This document shows positions 8,641 through 17,010 of a DNA stretch of 64,000 bases, one piece after another (position 1 is the stretch's first letter; each line of letters starts with the position of its first letter). The position numbers and the translations under genes are program-made. This DNA is from Hymenobacter sediminis. GTDB taxonomy: Bacteria > Bacteroidota > Bacteroidia > Cytophagales > Hymenobacteraceae. The notes beneath the pieces are model-generated. The model was not told where the DNA came from, did not search any database, and was given only the letters and a program-made list of their open reading frames with translations. The DNA lies in the NCBI RefSeq assembly GCF_003231285.1, contig NZ_QKNS01000001.1, positions 1,178,001 through 1,242,000 on the forward strand, written 5' to 3'.

Positions 8641-8675
8641 AAAAGCGGCGTGCCAAGTGGCACGCCGCTTTTTTT
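8641..8675 (+). terminator. terminator of the OmpA gene
   Basis: A perfect 15-bp stem (8641-8655 with 8658-8672) with a two-base loop, flanked by A and T runs. Confidence 0.85.
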
Positions 8676-8777
8676 GTGTGGTCAAATGGCCTACCCCCGG
8701 CCGTAGCCTGAACCTGCCCTGGGAACGGTTGGCCCAGGGCGCTGTAGAAACCAAAAAATCCTCCTTATTTCAAGCCC

Positions 8778-9338
8778 ATGAAAATTCGTTCTTTTTCCTT
8801 CTTGCTGGCCGTGGTCCTGATGGTACTGGCTGGCTGCCGCGCCAGCGGGCCGGGCAAGCCGGCGCGCACGGTAGCTGAGTTCTTCAACAAGTATGAAAAC
8901 CGCCCTGGCTTTAAAGCTACCGACTGGAATGCCGGCCTGACCACCCGCTTCCTACTGGGGCGCATTGCCAAACTAGGCGGCGGCAACGACATCAGCGAAG
9001 CTCTCACCTCTATCCGCAGCGCCAAGATTATCACTTTTGCGCCTACCACTAGCAGCGCCCGCAACCTCGTAACGGAAGGCCTGGACCGGGAGGTGGAAGG
9101 ACTGCTGGCCAACGAACGATACACGCCCCTGACTGTAGCCAACGCCACCGATAACCCGAACCAACTCCGGTATTCCGTGCGCGAGCAGGGCGGCCGGGTT
9201 TCCGAGTTTGTGGCTGTTGGCAAGCAGAACTCAGCTGATTCCTTTGTGCTGATATCAGTGGCCGGCAATTTCACCCGAGAACAAGTCAGCCAGCTTTCCA
9301 AAATTCTGCCCAACGTGATAAACGAAACAGGTAACTAA
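8778..9338 (+). CDS. DUF4252-like lipoprotein
   Basis: A 186-residue protein with a lipoprotein signal (MKIRSFSFLLAVVLMVLAGC, lipobox LAGC). The rest resembles the DUF4252 family of Bacteroidota: an AEFFNKYENRPG start, a central IRSAKIITFAP strand, and a late SEFVAVGKQNSADSFVLISVAGNFTREQVSQLSK segment that fits the usual end of that domain. The function of the family is not known. It would sit in the inner or outer membrane facing the periplasm. It follows the OmpA gene by 156 bases after a terminator, so it is probably a separate transcript. Confidence 0.78.
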   Translation: MKIRSFSFLLAVVLMVLAGCRASGPGKPARTVAEFFNKYENRPGFKATDWNAGLTTRFLLGRIAKLGGGNDISEALTSIRSAKIITFAPTTSSARNLVTEGLDREVEGLLANERYTPLTVANATDNPNQLRYSVREQGGRVSEFVAVGKQNSADSFVLISVAGNFTREQVSQLSKILPNVINETGN

Positions 9339-9355
9339 GAGCCCGTAACCTCAAC

Positions 9356-9391
9356 AAAAAAGCTACGCTGCCTGGCAGCGTAGCTTTTTTA
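9356..9391. terminator. bidirectional terminator between convergent genes
   Basis: AAAAAAGCTACGCTGCC is mirrored by GGCAGCGTAGCTTTTTT. It has A and T flanks on both sides, so it can end both the lipoprotein gene and the minus-strand gene at 9420-11009. Confidence 0.85.
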
Positions 9392-9419
9392 TTATCCGAT
9401 ATCCTGAGCAATCTAAAGC

Positions 9420-11009
9420 CTATTGAAGGGCCTGTTTAAACTCTATCACGTTCAGGAAAAATATCTCCCGGTTGGGGCCGGTTGGGGGTCTGACACTCTG
9501 ATAGCCCGATGCCAGAAAGCGGCTGCCGTACCAGGCAGATAGCTGCTCCTGCTGGGTATTCGTGATTTTCTCTTCGGCGCCAGTGGCGTTGGTTTGAATT
9601 TTTACCTGCCAGTCGTTCGGCGAGGGGGCCGCCTTGTCCACAATCTTGTAGTACAGGTCTTCATCTTTGAGGTAGGCCATGGCCATGTGCTGACCATCGG
9701 GTAGGGGGCGCACCCGCACGGTTTCGCGGAGAGCGAACTGCTCTACCTCTTCCATAAGGAAGGAATTGTCCCAGAGAAGGTTGCCCTGCCGGTCGAAGCC
9801 ACAGATGAGGGCGTGGGTGGTACGGTACGCTTCGTTGCGGCGGTTGTTGTACGGAATGTAGGAGCGGGTTAGGGGACCGAAACCGGGGTAGCCGTAGTTG
9901 TAAAGGCCACCAAAGTTGTTGTAACTGGTGTAGTTATAGCGCGGATAGTACACCTCTGCTACCAGCACGTACCCGTCGCGAGTCGGGAGCATATCGTGCA
10001 TAAGCAGGCGGTAGCGGTGGCGGTACTGCCGGTCGGTAGCTTTGAGCCGTTCGCTGCGCTGGCGCAAACGGGCCAGGCGGGCGGGCTTCATAAAATCGAA
10101 GAAGTGCTTCAGGTTCAGAAAATCGTAGTAGCGCAAAGAGCGGCGCTGCCCGGTGGTAGTAACTCCCGCATTCAAATCGGCCGCAAACAAGCCCTGAGAG
10201 TAACGGGAGTCGCGGAGGGTGTAGGTCCCAGCTAGTAGGCGGGCAGCGCTGTCGCCGGGGCTGAGCTGAGCTTCCAGCAGTCCTCGCTCGCTGCCAGCCT
10301 GCACAAATTCGGAGTGGAGTAACTGACCGTTGTCCGAGAGCTGCTTCAGCTGCAGCCGCGACTTAAAGCCGTTGGTTTCGCTTAGAATCAGCTCGGCCCG
10401 CTTGGTTACCGAGTCGGCCAGCAGGGTGAAGGTAGCCGGCAGAGGCTCGTACACCGAGGGCAGAAACTGAAACTTGGCTTCTTCTAAATCCAGCAGCAGC
10501 AGCGTCAGGTGCATATCCACCTCCACCGTCACGAAGAGGTTGCCATGCAGGGCCTTCAGGTCATGCACTTCACGGACGCGCTTGGTCTTGAACTCGCCGG
10601 TGCCTAGCTCGCCGGTACGGGTATCGAAAGCGGCTACCCAGAGTGTGCTTTCCACGGTGCCCTGAAACAGAGCGTACACGTCGGTGCCTTCGGCGCAAAT
10701 CTGGCGAAACTCGTAGCCCTTCGGCACCGGAATAGGCACAACCACGCCAGGCTTCAGCCGGTGGTCAAACTTCTGGAATGTGTATTCTGTCTTGCTAAAG
10801 AGCAGCGGGTCTTTTTCAACCAGCAGCACCACACTGCTGTCTTCGGGCATAGGCTGCACGAGCACATCACTGGTATAGGGTTCCAGCGGAAGCTCCAGGC
10901 GGTAGGGCTGGGCGGGCTCTACGGGTGGCTTAGGGGGCTGCTTTGCATTCTGGGCTTGGGCTGCCGTGAGGCAAAGCAGCAGGCTGATCAGCGGGTACAA
11001 GTATCTCAT
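9420..11009 (-). CDS. secreted protein of unknown function with tyrosine/asparagine-rich segment
   Basis: A 529-residue protein with a clear signal peptide (MRYLYPLISLLLCLTAAQAQ) followed by a proline-rich stretch. No domain was recognised. Regular strand-rich segments alternating with turns (for example WVAAFDTRTGELGTGEF, ALICGFDRQGNLLWDNSFLM, VLVAEVYYPRYNYTSYNN) suggest a beta-propeller-like fold as seen in many Bacteroidota exported proteins, but this is inference. Residues about 350-395 are rich in Tyr, Asn and Gly. It is transcribed alone, with its own terminator shared with the convergent gene. Confidence 0.75.
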   Translation of the reverse strand: MRYLYPLISLLLCLTAAQAQNAKQPPKPPVEPAQPYRLELPLEPYTSDVLVQPMPEDSSVVLLVEKDPLLFSKTEYTFQKFDHRLKPGVVVPIPVPKGYEFRQICAEGTDVYALFQGTVESTLWVAAFDTRTGELGTGEFKTKRVREVHDLKALHGNLFVTVEVDMHLTLLLLDLEEAKFQFLPSVYEPLPATFTLLADSVTKRAELILSETNGFKSRLQLKQLSDNGQLLHSEFVQAGSERGLLEAQLSPGDSAARLLAGTYTLRDSRYSQGLFAADLNAGVTTTGQRRSLRYYDFLNLKHFFDFMKPARLARLRQRSERLKATDRQYRHRYRLLMHDMLPTRDGYVLVAEVYYPRYNYTSYNNFGGLYNYGYPGFGPLTRSYIPYNNRRNEAYRTTHALICGFDRQGNLLWDNSFLMEEVEQFALRETVRVRPLPDGQHMAMAYLKDEDLYYKIVDKAAPSPNDWQVKIQTNATGAEEKITNTQQEQLSAWYGSRFLASGYQSVRPPTGPNREIFFLNVIEFKQALQ

Positions 11010-11130
11010 AGCACAGGCCGGAGGGGGTAGGAGCGCGGCTAAGTAAGATACAGCGAAACCCGCGTAACACCTAGCCCAGGCCCTAGCTCATACGGCATTT
11101 TTGTTTGGATAGCACAGCTCCCGCAAGCTT

Positions 11131-11168
11131 TAAAAAAACACTACCCCTGCCGGGAGCGGCAAGGGTAG
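11131..11168 (-). terminator. terminator of the EVE gene
   Basis: Arms CTACCCCTGCCG (11141-11152) and CGGCAAGGGTAG (11157-11168) pair with one mismatch; on the minus strand a run of seven T follows, as expected for the gene ending at 11198. Confidence 0.75.
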
Positions 11169-11197
11169 CAGGTAACCAGTAAAACCAACCGAAGTAG

Positions 11198-11605
11198 TTA
11201 GCTGCCTAGTTCCAGCAGCACGTCGAACTCCTCAGGTTTCAGGGGCATCACGGAAAGCCGCGACTGGCGCAGCAACCCAATCTGGGTAAGGCGGGCATCC
11301 TGCTTTATCTGGGCCAGAGACACCGGGCGGGGTAGGGGCTGGTGTGGTTTCAAATGTACGGCCACCCAGCCACTACCTGCCTCGGCGGTAGCATCAGGGG
11401 CGGCGGGCGCGGCCACGGTGGCAATACCCACTACCTCTTTGTCAGTGACGCTGTGGTAGTAGAGCACCAGGTCGCCGGGCTGCATTTGTTGCAGGAAGTT
11501 GCGGGCCTGAAAGTTTCGGACGCCGGTCCAATCGGTGCCGCCGTCGCGGGTGAAATCGGCCCAGGAGTAGGCCGCAGGTTCAGATTTAACGAGCCAGTAG
11601 TTCAA
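11198..11605 (-). CDS. EVE domain protein
   Basis: A 135-residue protein made of one EVE (PUA-like) domain, like bacterial homologues of thymocyte nuclear protein 1. Key segments are NYWLVKSEPAAYSWADF, DWTGVRNFQARNFLQQM and GDLVLYYHSVTDKEVVGIA, which line the binding pocket for modified bases in this family. It is the second modified-base reader fold in the window besides the SRA protein. No ATG is available: TTG at 11605 (product MNYWLVKSEP) or TTG at 11614 are the only reasonable starts, and 11605 fits the family. Partners are not visible nearby; it sits alone between an unknown exported protein and a lipoprotein. Confidence 0.87.
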   Translation of the reverse strand: MNYWLVKSEPAAYSWADFTRDGGTDWTGVRNFQARNFLQQMQPGDLVLYYHSVTDKEVVGIATVAAPAAPDATAEAGSGWVAVHLKPHQPLPRPVSLAQIKQDARLTQIGLLRQSRLSVMPLKPEEFDVLLELGS

Positions 11606-11793
11606 GTGGTGCAATACTGAGATGGTGAAGTGCGAATTACGTTCTCGCGGCTGACCGGTAAGGGTAGGCGAAGAACCTGCCGCGAAGTTTCACTTTGCGC
11701 TCTGTTCGAGCAAGGGAACGGCTATAATTGCCCTGAACGCAAGGGCTCGGATGTCCACCAGCACAACCTGAACCGGACTTTTTCGCTCAGCCA

Positions 11794-12195
11794 CTATTTC
11801 ACTCCTTCTACCCGGCGCACTTTTAGCACGTCGTTTTCCAGAGACACAATTTCCAAGGTGTAGTCGGGGTCTTTCTTGTCATCGAGGGTGATACGCACGG
11901 CGTGCTCGTTTTCAGGAGTCCAGCGGCCTTTCCTATCCTCAATGCCATCGGTAGGGGCTATATCGTACTGAGTGAACAGGCCATTATGGTCGAAGGCAAA
12001 GCCGGTGCGGCCCCGGGAAGGCGGGAAGGCGTACGTGTTGGGCCGGTACACCTGTATATCTCCTTGGTCTTCTTCGTGGGCATGCAGCCAGGTCCGCTCT
12101 AGCTTCTTAAGCTGGCTGGCGGCGCGAGGGTCACTTTGGCAGGTAGCGGCCAGTAACAGCACGCTCAGGGAACACAACAGGGCGAACAGACGCAT
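11794..12195 (-). CDS. small lipoprotein, unknown function
   Basis: A 133-residue protein starting MRLFALLCSLSVLLLAATC, a lipoprotein signal with lipobox AATC. The mature part contains ERTWLHAHEEDQGDIQVYRP, GFAFDHNGLFTQYDIAPTDG and a C-terminal LEIVSLENDVLKVRRV, a pattern like small lipocalin-like Bacteroidota lipoproteins that check residual stress or ligand binding; this is only a resemblance. It is transcribed alone on the minus strand, divergent from the PolX gene. Confidence 0.75.
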   Translation of the reverse strand: MRLFALLCSLSVLLLAATCQSDPRAASQLKKLERTWLHAHEEDQGDIQVYRPNTYAFPPSRGRTGFAFDHNGLFTQYDIAPTDGIEDRKGRWTPENEHAVRITLDDKKDPDYTLEIVSLENDVLKVRRVEGVK

Positions 12196-12368
12196 GGGTT
12201 TACAGTTTCAGGGAGGGTAGGAAGAAGTAGAAAGCGGAAGTAGCCATTTACCTACGGCTTTCGTACCAAAGAAGGCCATTTCAGGCCTGCTTTCCGCGCC
12301 CAAGGTAGCAAATCGGGGGCGAGGAACTCTGTTTTGGCCTCGTGCATCCGAAAGCCTTTCCCACAAGT

Positions 12369-12376
12369 TACCTTTG
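12369..12376 (+). promoter_or_regulatory. -7 box TACCTTTG of the PolX-like gene
   Basis: Exact TAnnTTTG box with only six bases before ATG 12383, so the mRNA is likely leaderless. It supports 12383 over the in-frame start at 12374. Confidence 0.6.
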
Positions 12377-12382
12377 CCCGCC

Positions 12383-14137
12383 ATGGACAACCGCGCCCTT
12401 ATCCGAGCCTTCCGCCTCACTGCCCAACTGCTGGAGCTGCACGAGGAAAATCCGTTTAAAATCCGAGCCTACGAGGGCACCGTGAATGCACTGGAGCAGC
12501 TGAGCGTGCCCGTAGCCGATATTGAGCGCCACGGCCTCCCGGACCGCACCGGCCTGAGCAAAACCGCCGCCGCTAAGGTGGCCGAAATGCTGGATACGGG
12601 TTCGTTTGAAGAACTCACGCGCCTGCTGAGCATTACGCCGCCCGGCGTTATCGAGCTGCTGAACATCAAAGGCATTGGCCCCAAGAAAATCCGGGCTTTG
12701 TGGAAAGAGCTGGGCATTGAAAGCCCCGAACAGCTCCGCCAAGCCGCCGAAAACGACGAGGTCAGCAAGCTCAAAGGCTTCGGGAAGAAAACCCAGGAAT
12801 CTATTCTGGCCGCCCTTGAATTTACCAGCCAAAGCCAGGGCAAGCTGCTTTACCCCCAGGCCGAGGAGCTGGCCGAAGACCTAGCCCGCCGCGTGCGGGA
12901 AGTAGCCGGCGTGGAGCAGGCGGCCGTGGCCGGGGAAGTGCGCCGCCGCCTCGAAACTGTGGAAACCGTGCTGCTGGTGGTAGCCACCACCCAGCCCGCG
13001 CAGGTGCATGAGCTGCTGGACCAGCTGGAAGGCATTACACCTGATGCGCGCCGCAGCGGGCCTTTTGCGTGGCGCGGTACAGCCACTACCTCCGGCGTGA
13101 AAGTGGAAATTATACTGGCTACCCCCGCCAACTTCACCAACCAGTTGCTGCTGCACTCAGCGGCCGAGCCCCACCTCAGCGGCGCTGTTCTAGAGGAAGC
13201 CCGGCCGGGTCAGCCCGCTACCCTGCGCCAGTGGCTAAAGCGCGAGCAATTTAACTCCGAGCAGGCTCTGTACCAGCGGGCCGGCCTGCAGTACGTGGAG
13301 CCCGAGTTGCGCGAAGGCCTCGGTGAATTGGAGCTAGCCCGCGCCAACAAGCTGCCTACCCTGCTCACCGACGCCGACTTGCGCGGCTCCCTGCACAACC
13401 ACAGTACCTACTCCGACGGCAGCCATAGCCTCCGCGAAATGGCCACGTTTCTGCGCGACCAAGGCTACGAGTACCTCGGTATCTGCGACCATTCGCAGGC
13501 GGCACACTATGCCAACGGCCTTCAGCCAGAGCGGGTGCGCCAACAACAGCGCGAAATCGATGAGCTGAACCAGGAACTGGCCCCGTTCCGAATTTTTAAG
13601 GGCATCGAGTCAGATATCCTTTCCGATGGGTCTCTGGACTACACCCCCCCAGTGCTCGAAACCTTCGATTTCATTGTGGCCTCGGTGCACTCCAACCTGA
13701 AAATGGACGAGCGCAAAGCCACTGCCCGCGTGCTGCGCGCCATCGAGAACCCCTACACCACTATGCTGGGCCACCCTACGGGGCGCCTGCTGCTGCGCCG
13801 CGAAGGCTACCCCCTCGACCATAAGGCCGTGATTGATGCCTGCGCTCAACACAACGTCATCATCGAAATCAACGCCAACCCTTGGCGCCTCGACCTAGAC
13901 TGGCGCTGGGTCCGCTATGCCCTCGACAAAGGCGTACAGCTCAGCATCAACCCCGATGCCCACCACACCAACGGCTACGCCGACATGCGTTACGGCGTAC
14001 TGATGGGCCGAAAGGGTGGTCTGACCAAGGACATGACGTTCAATACTAAATCGGCGGAGGAAGTAGCTGCGTATTTCGCCCAGCGCAAGGCCGGTATCAA
14101 GGCTCCGCTGGAGTTTAAGGATTCACTGTTCGGATAG
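12383..14137 (+). CDS. PolX-like protein with degenerate polymerase site and intact PHP domain
   Basis: A 584-residue protein with bacterial family X polymerase architecture: N-terminal 8-kDa domain with helix-hairpin-helix motifs (LLNIKGIGPKKIRALW, LKGFGKKTQESILAAL), a palm-like domain, and a C-terminal PHP phosphoesterase. In the palm the usual GSxRR...ETxxDxD becomes GEVRRRLETVETVLL (residues 184-198): serine is Glu185 and both aspartates are Thr195 and Leu197; the third acidic position reads VKVEII (Glu242). PHP ligands are present (SLHNHSTYSDG, CDHSQ, GIESDIL, SVHSN, GHPTGR, NPDAHH). So it is probably a PHP 3'-5' exonuclease or AP-site enzyme in DNA repair without polymerase activity. 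Eleven bases separate it from the GT9 gene downstream. Confidence 0.9.
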   Translation: MDNRALIRAFRLTAQLLELHEENPFKIRAYEGTVNALEQLSVPVADIERHGLPDRTGLSKTAAAKVAEMLDTGSFEELTRLLSITPPGVIELLNIKGIGPKKIRALWKELGIESPEQLRQAAENDEVSKLKGFGKKTQESILAALEFTSQSQGKLLYPQAEELAEDLARRVREVAGVEQAAVAGEVRRRLETVETVLLVVATTQPAQVHELLDQLEGITPDARRSGPFAWRGTATTSGVKVEIILATPANFTNQLLLHSAAEPHLSGAVLEEARPGQPATLRQWLKREQFNSEQALYQRAGLQYVEPELREGLGELELARANKLPTLLTDADLRGSLHNHSTYSDGSHSLREMATFLRDQGYEYLGICDHSQAAHYANGLQPERVRQQQREIDELNQELAPFRIFKGIESDILSDGSLDYTPPVLETFDFIVASVHSNLKMDERKATARVLRAIENPYTTMLGHPTGRLLLRREGYPLDHKAVIDACAQHNVIIEINANPWRLDLDWRWVRYALDKGVQLSINPDAHHTNGYADMRYGVLMGRKGGLTKDMTFNTKSAEEVAAYFAQRKAGIKAPLEFKDSLFG

Positions 14138-14148
14138 GGGTAGGAGGT

Positions 14149-15213
14149 ATGAAAATTCTGGTTCTGCGCTTTTCTTCCATCGGCGACATTGTGCTGACGA
14201 CGCCCGTAGTGCGGTGCCTGAAGCTGCAGGTGCCAGGGGCGCAGGTACATTTTGCTACCAAGCCGGGCTTCCGCAGCTTCCTGGAACCCAATCCTTACAT
14301 CGATAAGGTGCACTGCCTCAGTGGCTCTCTGCAGGAGCTGGTGGCCGAGTTGCGAGCCGAAAAATTTGATTTCATTGTAGATCTGCACCATAACCTGCGC
14401 ACGGCACTTATCAAGGCCCAACTTGGGGTAAAGTCAGCTTCATTTGACAAGCTGAACTGGCGTAAGTGGTTGCTGGTGCGCTTTAAGATCAACACCCTAC
14501 CCCGCGTCCACATCGTAGACCGGTACTTGGAGGCCGCCGCGCCCCTGGGGGTGAAGAACGACGGACAAGGGCTAGATTACTTTATTCCGGCCCACGACGA
14601 GGTAGATGTCCGCAGCGCCCTACCCCCGGCTTTTCAGCGGGGTTACGTGGCGTTTGCTATTGGGGCCCAGCATGCCACCAAACGCCTGCCCGTAGAGCGC
14701 ATCATTGAGCTGTGTGGCCTGCTCCGCCAGCCGGTGATATTGCTGGGCGGCCCCGGCGACGAAAGTACCGGCCACATTATCGAGTTGGCTTTCGATACCC
14801 AAACGGCCGTTTCGCCGCCCGCACCTGGCCGGATTCCGGAAAGCCCGTACTATTTCCCTACCTCTTCCGGCACTTCAAATGCCCAGACCCTGATCTACAA
14901 CGCCTGCGGGAAATTCAACCTGAACCAGTCGGCCTCCTTGGTGCGGCAGGCCCGCTTGGTAGTCAGCCACGACACCGGGCTGATGCACATTGCGGCGGCA
15001 TTCCGGAAAGAGATATTCAGTGTGTGGGGCAATACCGTTCCGGAGTTTGGCATGTACCCGTACCGCACCGAGTTCCGCGTGCTGGAGGTGCCCGGGCTAC
15101 CGTGCCGGCCCTGCTCTAAAATCGGCTACGAGAAATGTCCGCAGGGGCACTTCCGCTGCATGCGCGACATCGTCTTCAACCTCGACTTACCACCCGCCCG
15201 CGACGGCCGATAA
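14149..15213 (+). CDS. glycosyltransferase family 9 (heptosyltransferase-like)
   Basis: A 354-residue GT9 protein. The start MKILVLRFSSIGDIVLTTPV is diagnostic, followed by FDFIVDLHHNLRTALIK, AIGAQHATKRLPVERI and VVSHDTGLMHIAAAF in the donor domain. The C-terminus has RPCSKIGYEKCPQGHFRC, matching the minus-strand GT9 at 4192-5229. It probably adds a sugar to the LPS core or a related glycan at the inner membrane face. The ATG lies 11 bases after the PolX stop, preceded by a purine-rich stretch TAGGAGGT, so the two genes are likely cotranscribed although functionally unrelated. Confidence 0.9.
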   Translation: MKILVLRFSSIGDIVLTTPVVRCLKLQVPGAQVHFATKPGFRSFLEPNPYIDKVHCLSGSLQELVAELRAEKFDFIVDLHHNLRTALIKAQLGVKSASFDKLNWRKWLLVRFKINTLPRVHIVDRYLEAAAPLGVKNDGQGLDYFIPAHDEVDVRSALPPAFQRGYVAFAIGAQHATKRLPVERIIELCGLLRQPVILLGGPGDESTGHIIELAFDTQTAVSPPAPGRIPESPYYFPTSSGTSNAQTLIYNACGKFNLNQSASLVRQARLVVSHDTGLMHIAAAFRKEIFSVWGNTVPEFGMYPYRTEFRVLEVPGLPCRPCSKIGYEKCPQGHFRCMRDIVFNLDLPPARDGR

Positions 15214-15329
15214 ATTTCGACTTTGTAGAAAATGAAGAACGCATGAAATTGCCTGCGGACCGCTTATACTTGTAAGCTGATTGGTCAGGCAAAATCCTAA
15301 AATTCTTCATTTCCCTCATCTTCGAGTTT

Positions 15330-15983
15330 ATGCAAATTTCTACCCTCCGGGTACTAATGGTTCTATGCGTGTCCGTGCTGCTAACGGCTTGCGGACCTAG
15401 TATTTATCTGGCACAGGATTTCCGGGCCTATGCTCCCAAGCACAAAACCGTTGCTATTCTGCCGGCTGCTGTGACCATGCAGCTCCGTCCGAACCAAATG
15501 AAAAATACCACGCAAGCTCAGCTGCAGGACATGGAGCTGAAAAGCGGCGTTGATTTTCAGGAGAAGATTTATTCCTGGCTGCTGCGTCGTAAAACCCAGC
15601 GCGGCTACACCGTAGAGTTCCAGGATGTGATGCAAACCAACTCCCGTCTACGCGAAAGCAACATCCCGTACTCTGAGCTGCGCAGCCGCTCCCCGCAGGA
15701 ACTAGCCAAAATTCTGGGCGTTGACGCCGTGTTGAGCACCAGCGTGCGCACCACCAAGCCCATGAGCGACGGCGCCGCCGTGGCCGTTGGCTTGCTGGTA
15801 GGCACCTGGGGTGCTACCAACCAAGCCAACATCACCGTGAACATTCACGAGGGTGAAGCTGGCAAGCTGCTCTGGAAGTACGATTATGTAGCCGCTGGCT
15901 CGGTGTTCAGCTCCACTGAAAACATTGTGGATGCCCTGATGCGCAACGCCTCCAAGAAATTCCCTTATACGCCTAAATCCTAA
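15330..15983 (+). CDS. lipoprotein resembling the DUF799/GNA1162 group
   Basis: A 217-residue lipoprotein: the signal MQISTLRVLMVLCVSVLLTAC ends in lipobox LTAC. The mature protein has HKTVAILPAAVTMQLRPNQM, then a conserved-looking block SWLLRRKTQRGYTVEFQDV, LAKILGVDAVLSTSVRTTKP, a hydrophobic GAAVAVGLLVGTW, and ITVNIHEGEAGKLLWKYDY. This resembles outer-membrane lipoproteins with a TolB-N/CsgG-like alpha-beta fold (DUF799 group), but the assignment is a guess by pattern. A weak TATACTTG-like box lies about 60 bases upstream. A terminator at 16015-16052 follows. Confidence 0.78.
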   Translation: MQISTLRVLMVLCVSVLLTACGPSIYLAQDFRAYAPKHKTVAILPAAVTMQLRPNQMKNTTQAQLQDMELKSGVDFQEKIYSWLLRRKTQRGYTVEFQDVMQTNSRLRESNIPYSELRSRSPQELAKILGVDAVLSTSVRTTKPMSDGAAVAVGLLVGTWGATNQANITVNIHEGEAGKLLWKYDYVAAGSVFSSTENIVDALMRNASKKFPYTPKS

Positions 15984-16014
15984 AGGCGCTTTTGCCTGAC
16001 CAAGGCCAGCAATA

Positions 16015-16052
16015 CAAAGGCCGCTTCTGCTACCCCGCAGGAGCGGCCTTTG
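16015..16052 (+). terminator. terminator after the 15330 lipoprotein gene
   Basis: CAAAGGCCGCTTCTGC at 16015-16030 pairs with 16037-16052 (one G-T wobble) across a six-base loop. Confidence 0.7.
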
Positions 16053-16181
16053 TGTTGGCTAGGGGGTAGGGGACGATATTCAAAGCGCAGTCAGGTGTTG
16101 CCACTGCCATAAATACCGTAGCTTGTATTAACGTTCGGTGCCAAGTGCCGTACGCTACGGTTGAGCTGTTCTTTTCCCTGT

Positions 16182-16631
16182 ATGCTAGCTGATACTCCTT
16201 CTTTCCCGTCTGTTCTGATTAAAGTGGGACCCGAAGCCCTGCTTGCCGAAATTCAGGCCGGTCGCCATACCTACCTCATTGATGAGCCTGTGGCAGTGGG
16301 TGGCCAAGACCGTGGCCCTACCCCCTACGATATGCTGCTATCGGCGCTGGGAGCGTGCACGGCCATCACCCTCCGGATTTACGCCTCCCAAAAACATTGG
16401 CCTCTCGAAGGCATTGAGGTGCGCCTGAGCCACCAGCGCGTTCATCGCCACGACTGCGACCAATGCGAGCAGACCGGCGAAATGCTAGAGGAAATCCACA
16501 AAGAGTTGCGCCTGTTGGGCCCCCTAACTGCCGAGCAGCGCCAGCGCCTCCACATTATCTCCGATAAATGCCCCGTTCAGAAAACCCTGACCAGCGGTGC
16601 CCTCCGGGTTGTAACTACGGTGGTGGGGTAG
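16182..16631 (+). CDS. OsmC family protein
   Basis: A 149-residue OsmC/OhrA-like protein. Two conserved cysteines are seen: in LLSALGACTAITLRIYASQK and in SDKCPVQKTL; in this family they reduce organic hydroperoxides or act in thiol chemistry. The family hallmark of a substituted loop is present as an insertion with HRHDCDQCEQTGEM, a CxxC pair that could add metal binding or another disulfide. The frame also opens at TTG 16161, but ATG 16182 (MLADTPSFPSVLIKVG) is the better start. The UBP zinc-finger gene follows 46 bases later and may be cotranscribed. Confidence 0.88.
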   Translation: MLADTPSFPSVLIKVGPEALLAEIQAGRHTYLIDEPVAVGGQDRGPTPYDMLLSALGACTAITLRIYASQKHWPLEGIEVRLSHQRVHRHDCDQCEQTGEMLEEIHKELRLLGPLTAEQRQRLHIISDKCPVQKTLTSGALRVVTTVVG

Positions 16632-16677
16632 CAACTTAGCGGCCGTACGTTCATCTTATCAGCAAATAGCTACTCGT

Positions 16678-16944
16678 ATGTCTCTCTGCCAGCACTTACA
16701 AGCCATTGAAACTGTAATTCCTGTACCGGCTAACCCAGTATGTACAGAGTGCCTGGCCTTGGGCGATACTTGGGTGCATCTGCGCGTGTGCCAGAGCTGC
16801 GGCCACGTTGGCTGCTGTGATTCCTCGAAAAACAAGCACGCTACCCATCACTTTCAGGCTACTCAGCACCCCGTGGTTGTTTCTGCCGAACCCGGCGAAC
16901 AGTGGGCTTGGTGCTATGTGGATAGTCAACTGGGAGAGTACTGA
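16678..16944 (+). CDS. UBP-type zinc finger protein
   Basis: An 88-residue protein that is a single ZnF-UBP domain. The zinc ligands are visible as CTECL, RVCQSCGHVGCCD, KHATHHFQATQHPVVV and the closing WAWCYVD. In eukaryotes this fold binds the ubiquitin C-terminus; the bacterial stand-alone versions are common in this size and of unknown role. It follows the OsmC gene closely, so a link with redox or metal stress is possible. The pair is closed by a bidirectional terminator at 16957-16993. Confidence 0.9.
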   Translation: MSLCQHLQAIETVIPVPANPVCTECLALGDTWVHLRVCQSCGHVGCCDSSKNKHATHHFQATQHPVVVSAEPGEQWAWCYVDSQLGEY

Positions 16945-16956
16945 TCAGATAACACC

Positions 16957-16993
16957 AAAAAAGCCCGCCCAAAGCAATTTGGACGGGCTTTTT
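16957..16993. terminator. bidirectional terminator between the UBP and serS genes
   Basis: AAAAAAGCCCGCCCAAA and TTTGGACGGGCTTTTT pair with one mismatch and have A/T runs on both sides, serving the convergent genes. Confidence 0.85.
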
Positions 16994-17010
16994 AAAGTCA
17001 GGAAGAGCCT

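Noticed and set aside
7623..8663. Long 346-residue minus-strand frame across the OmpA gene
   Set aside because: It results from the strong codon bias of the plus-strand OmpA/TSP3 gene; the sense protein has clear domains and the antisense frame has none.
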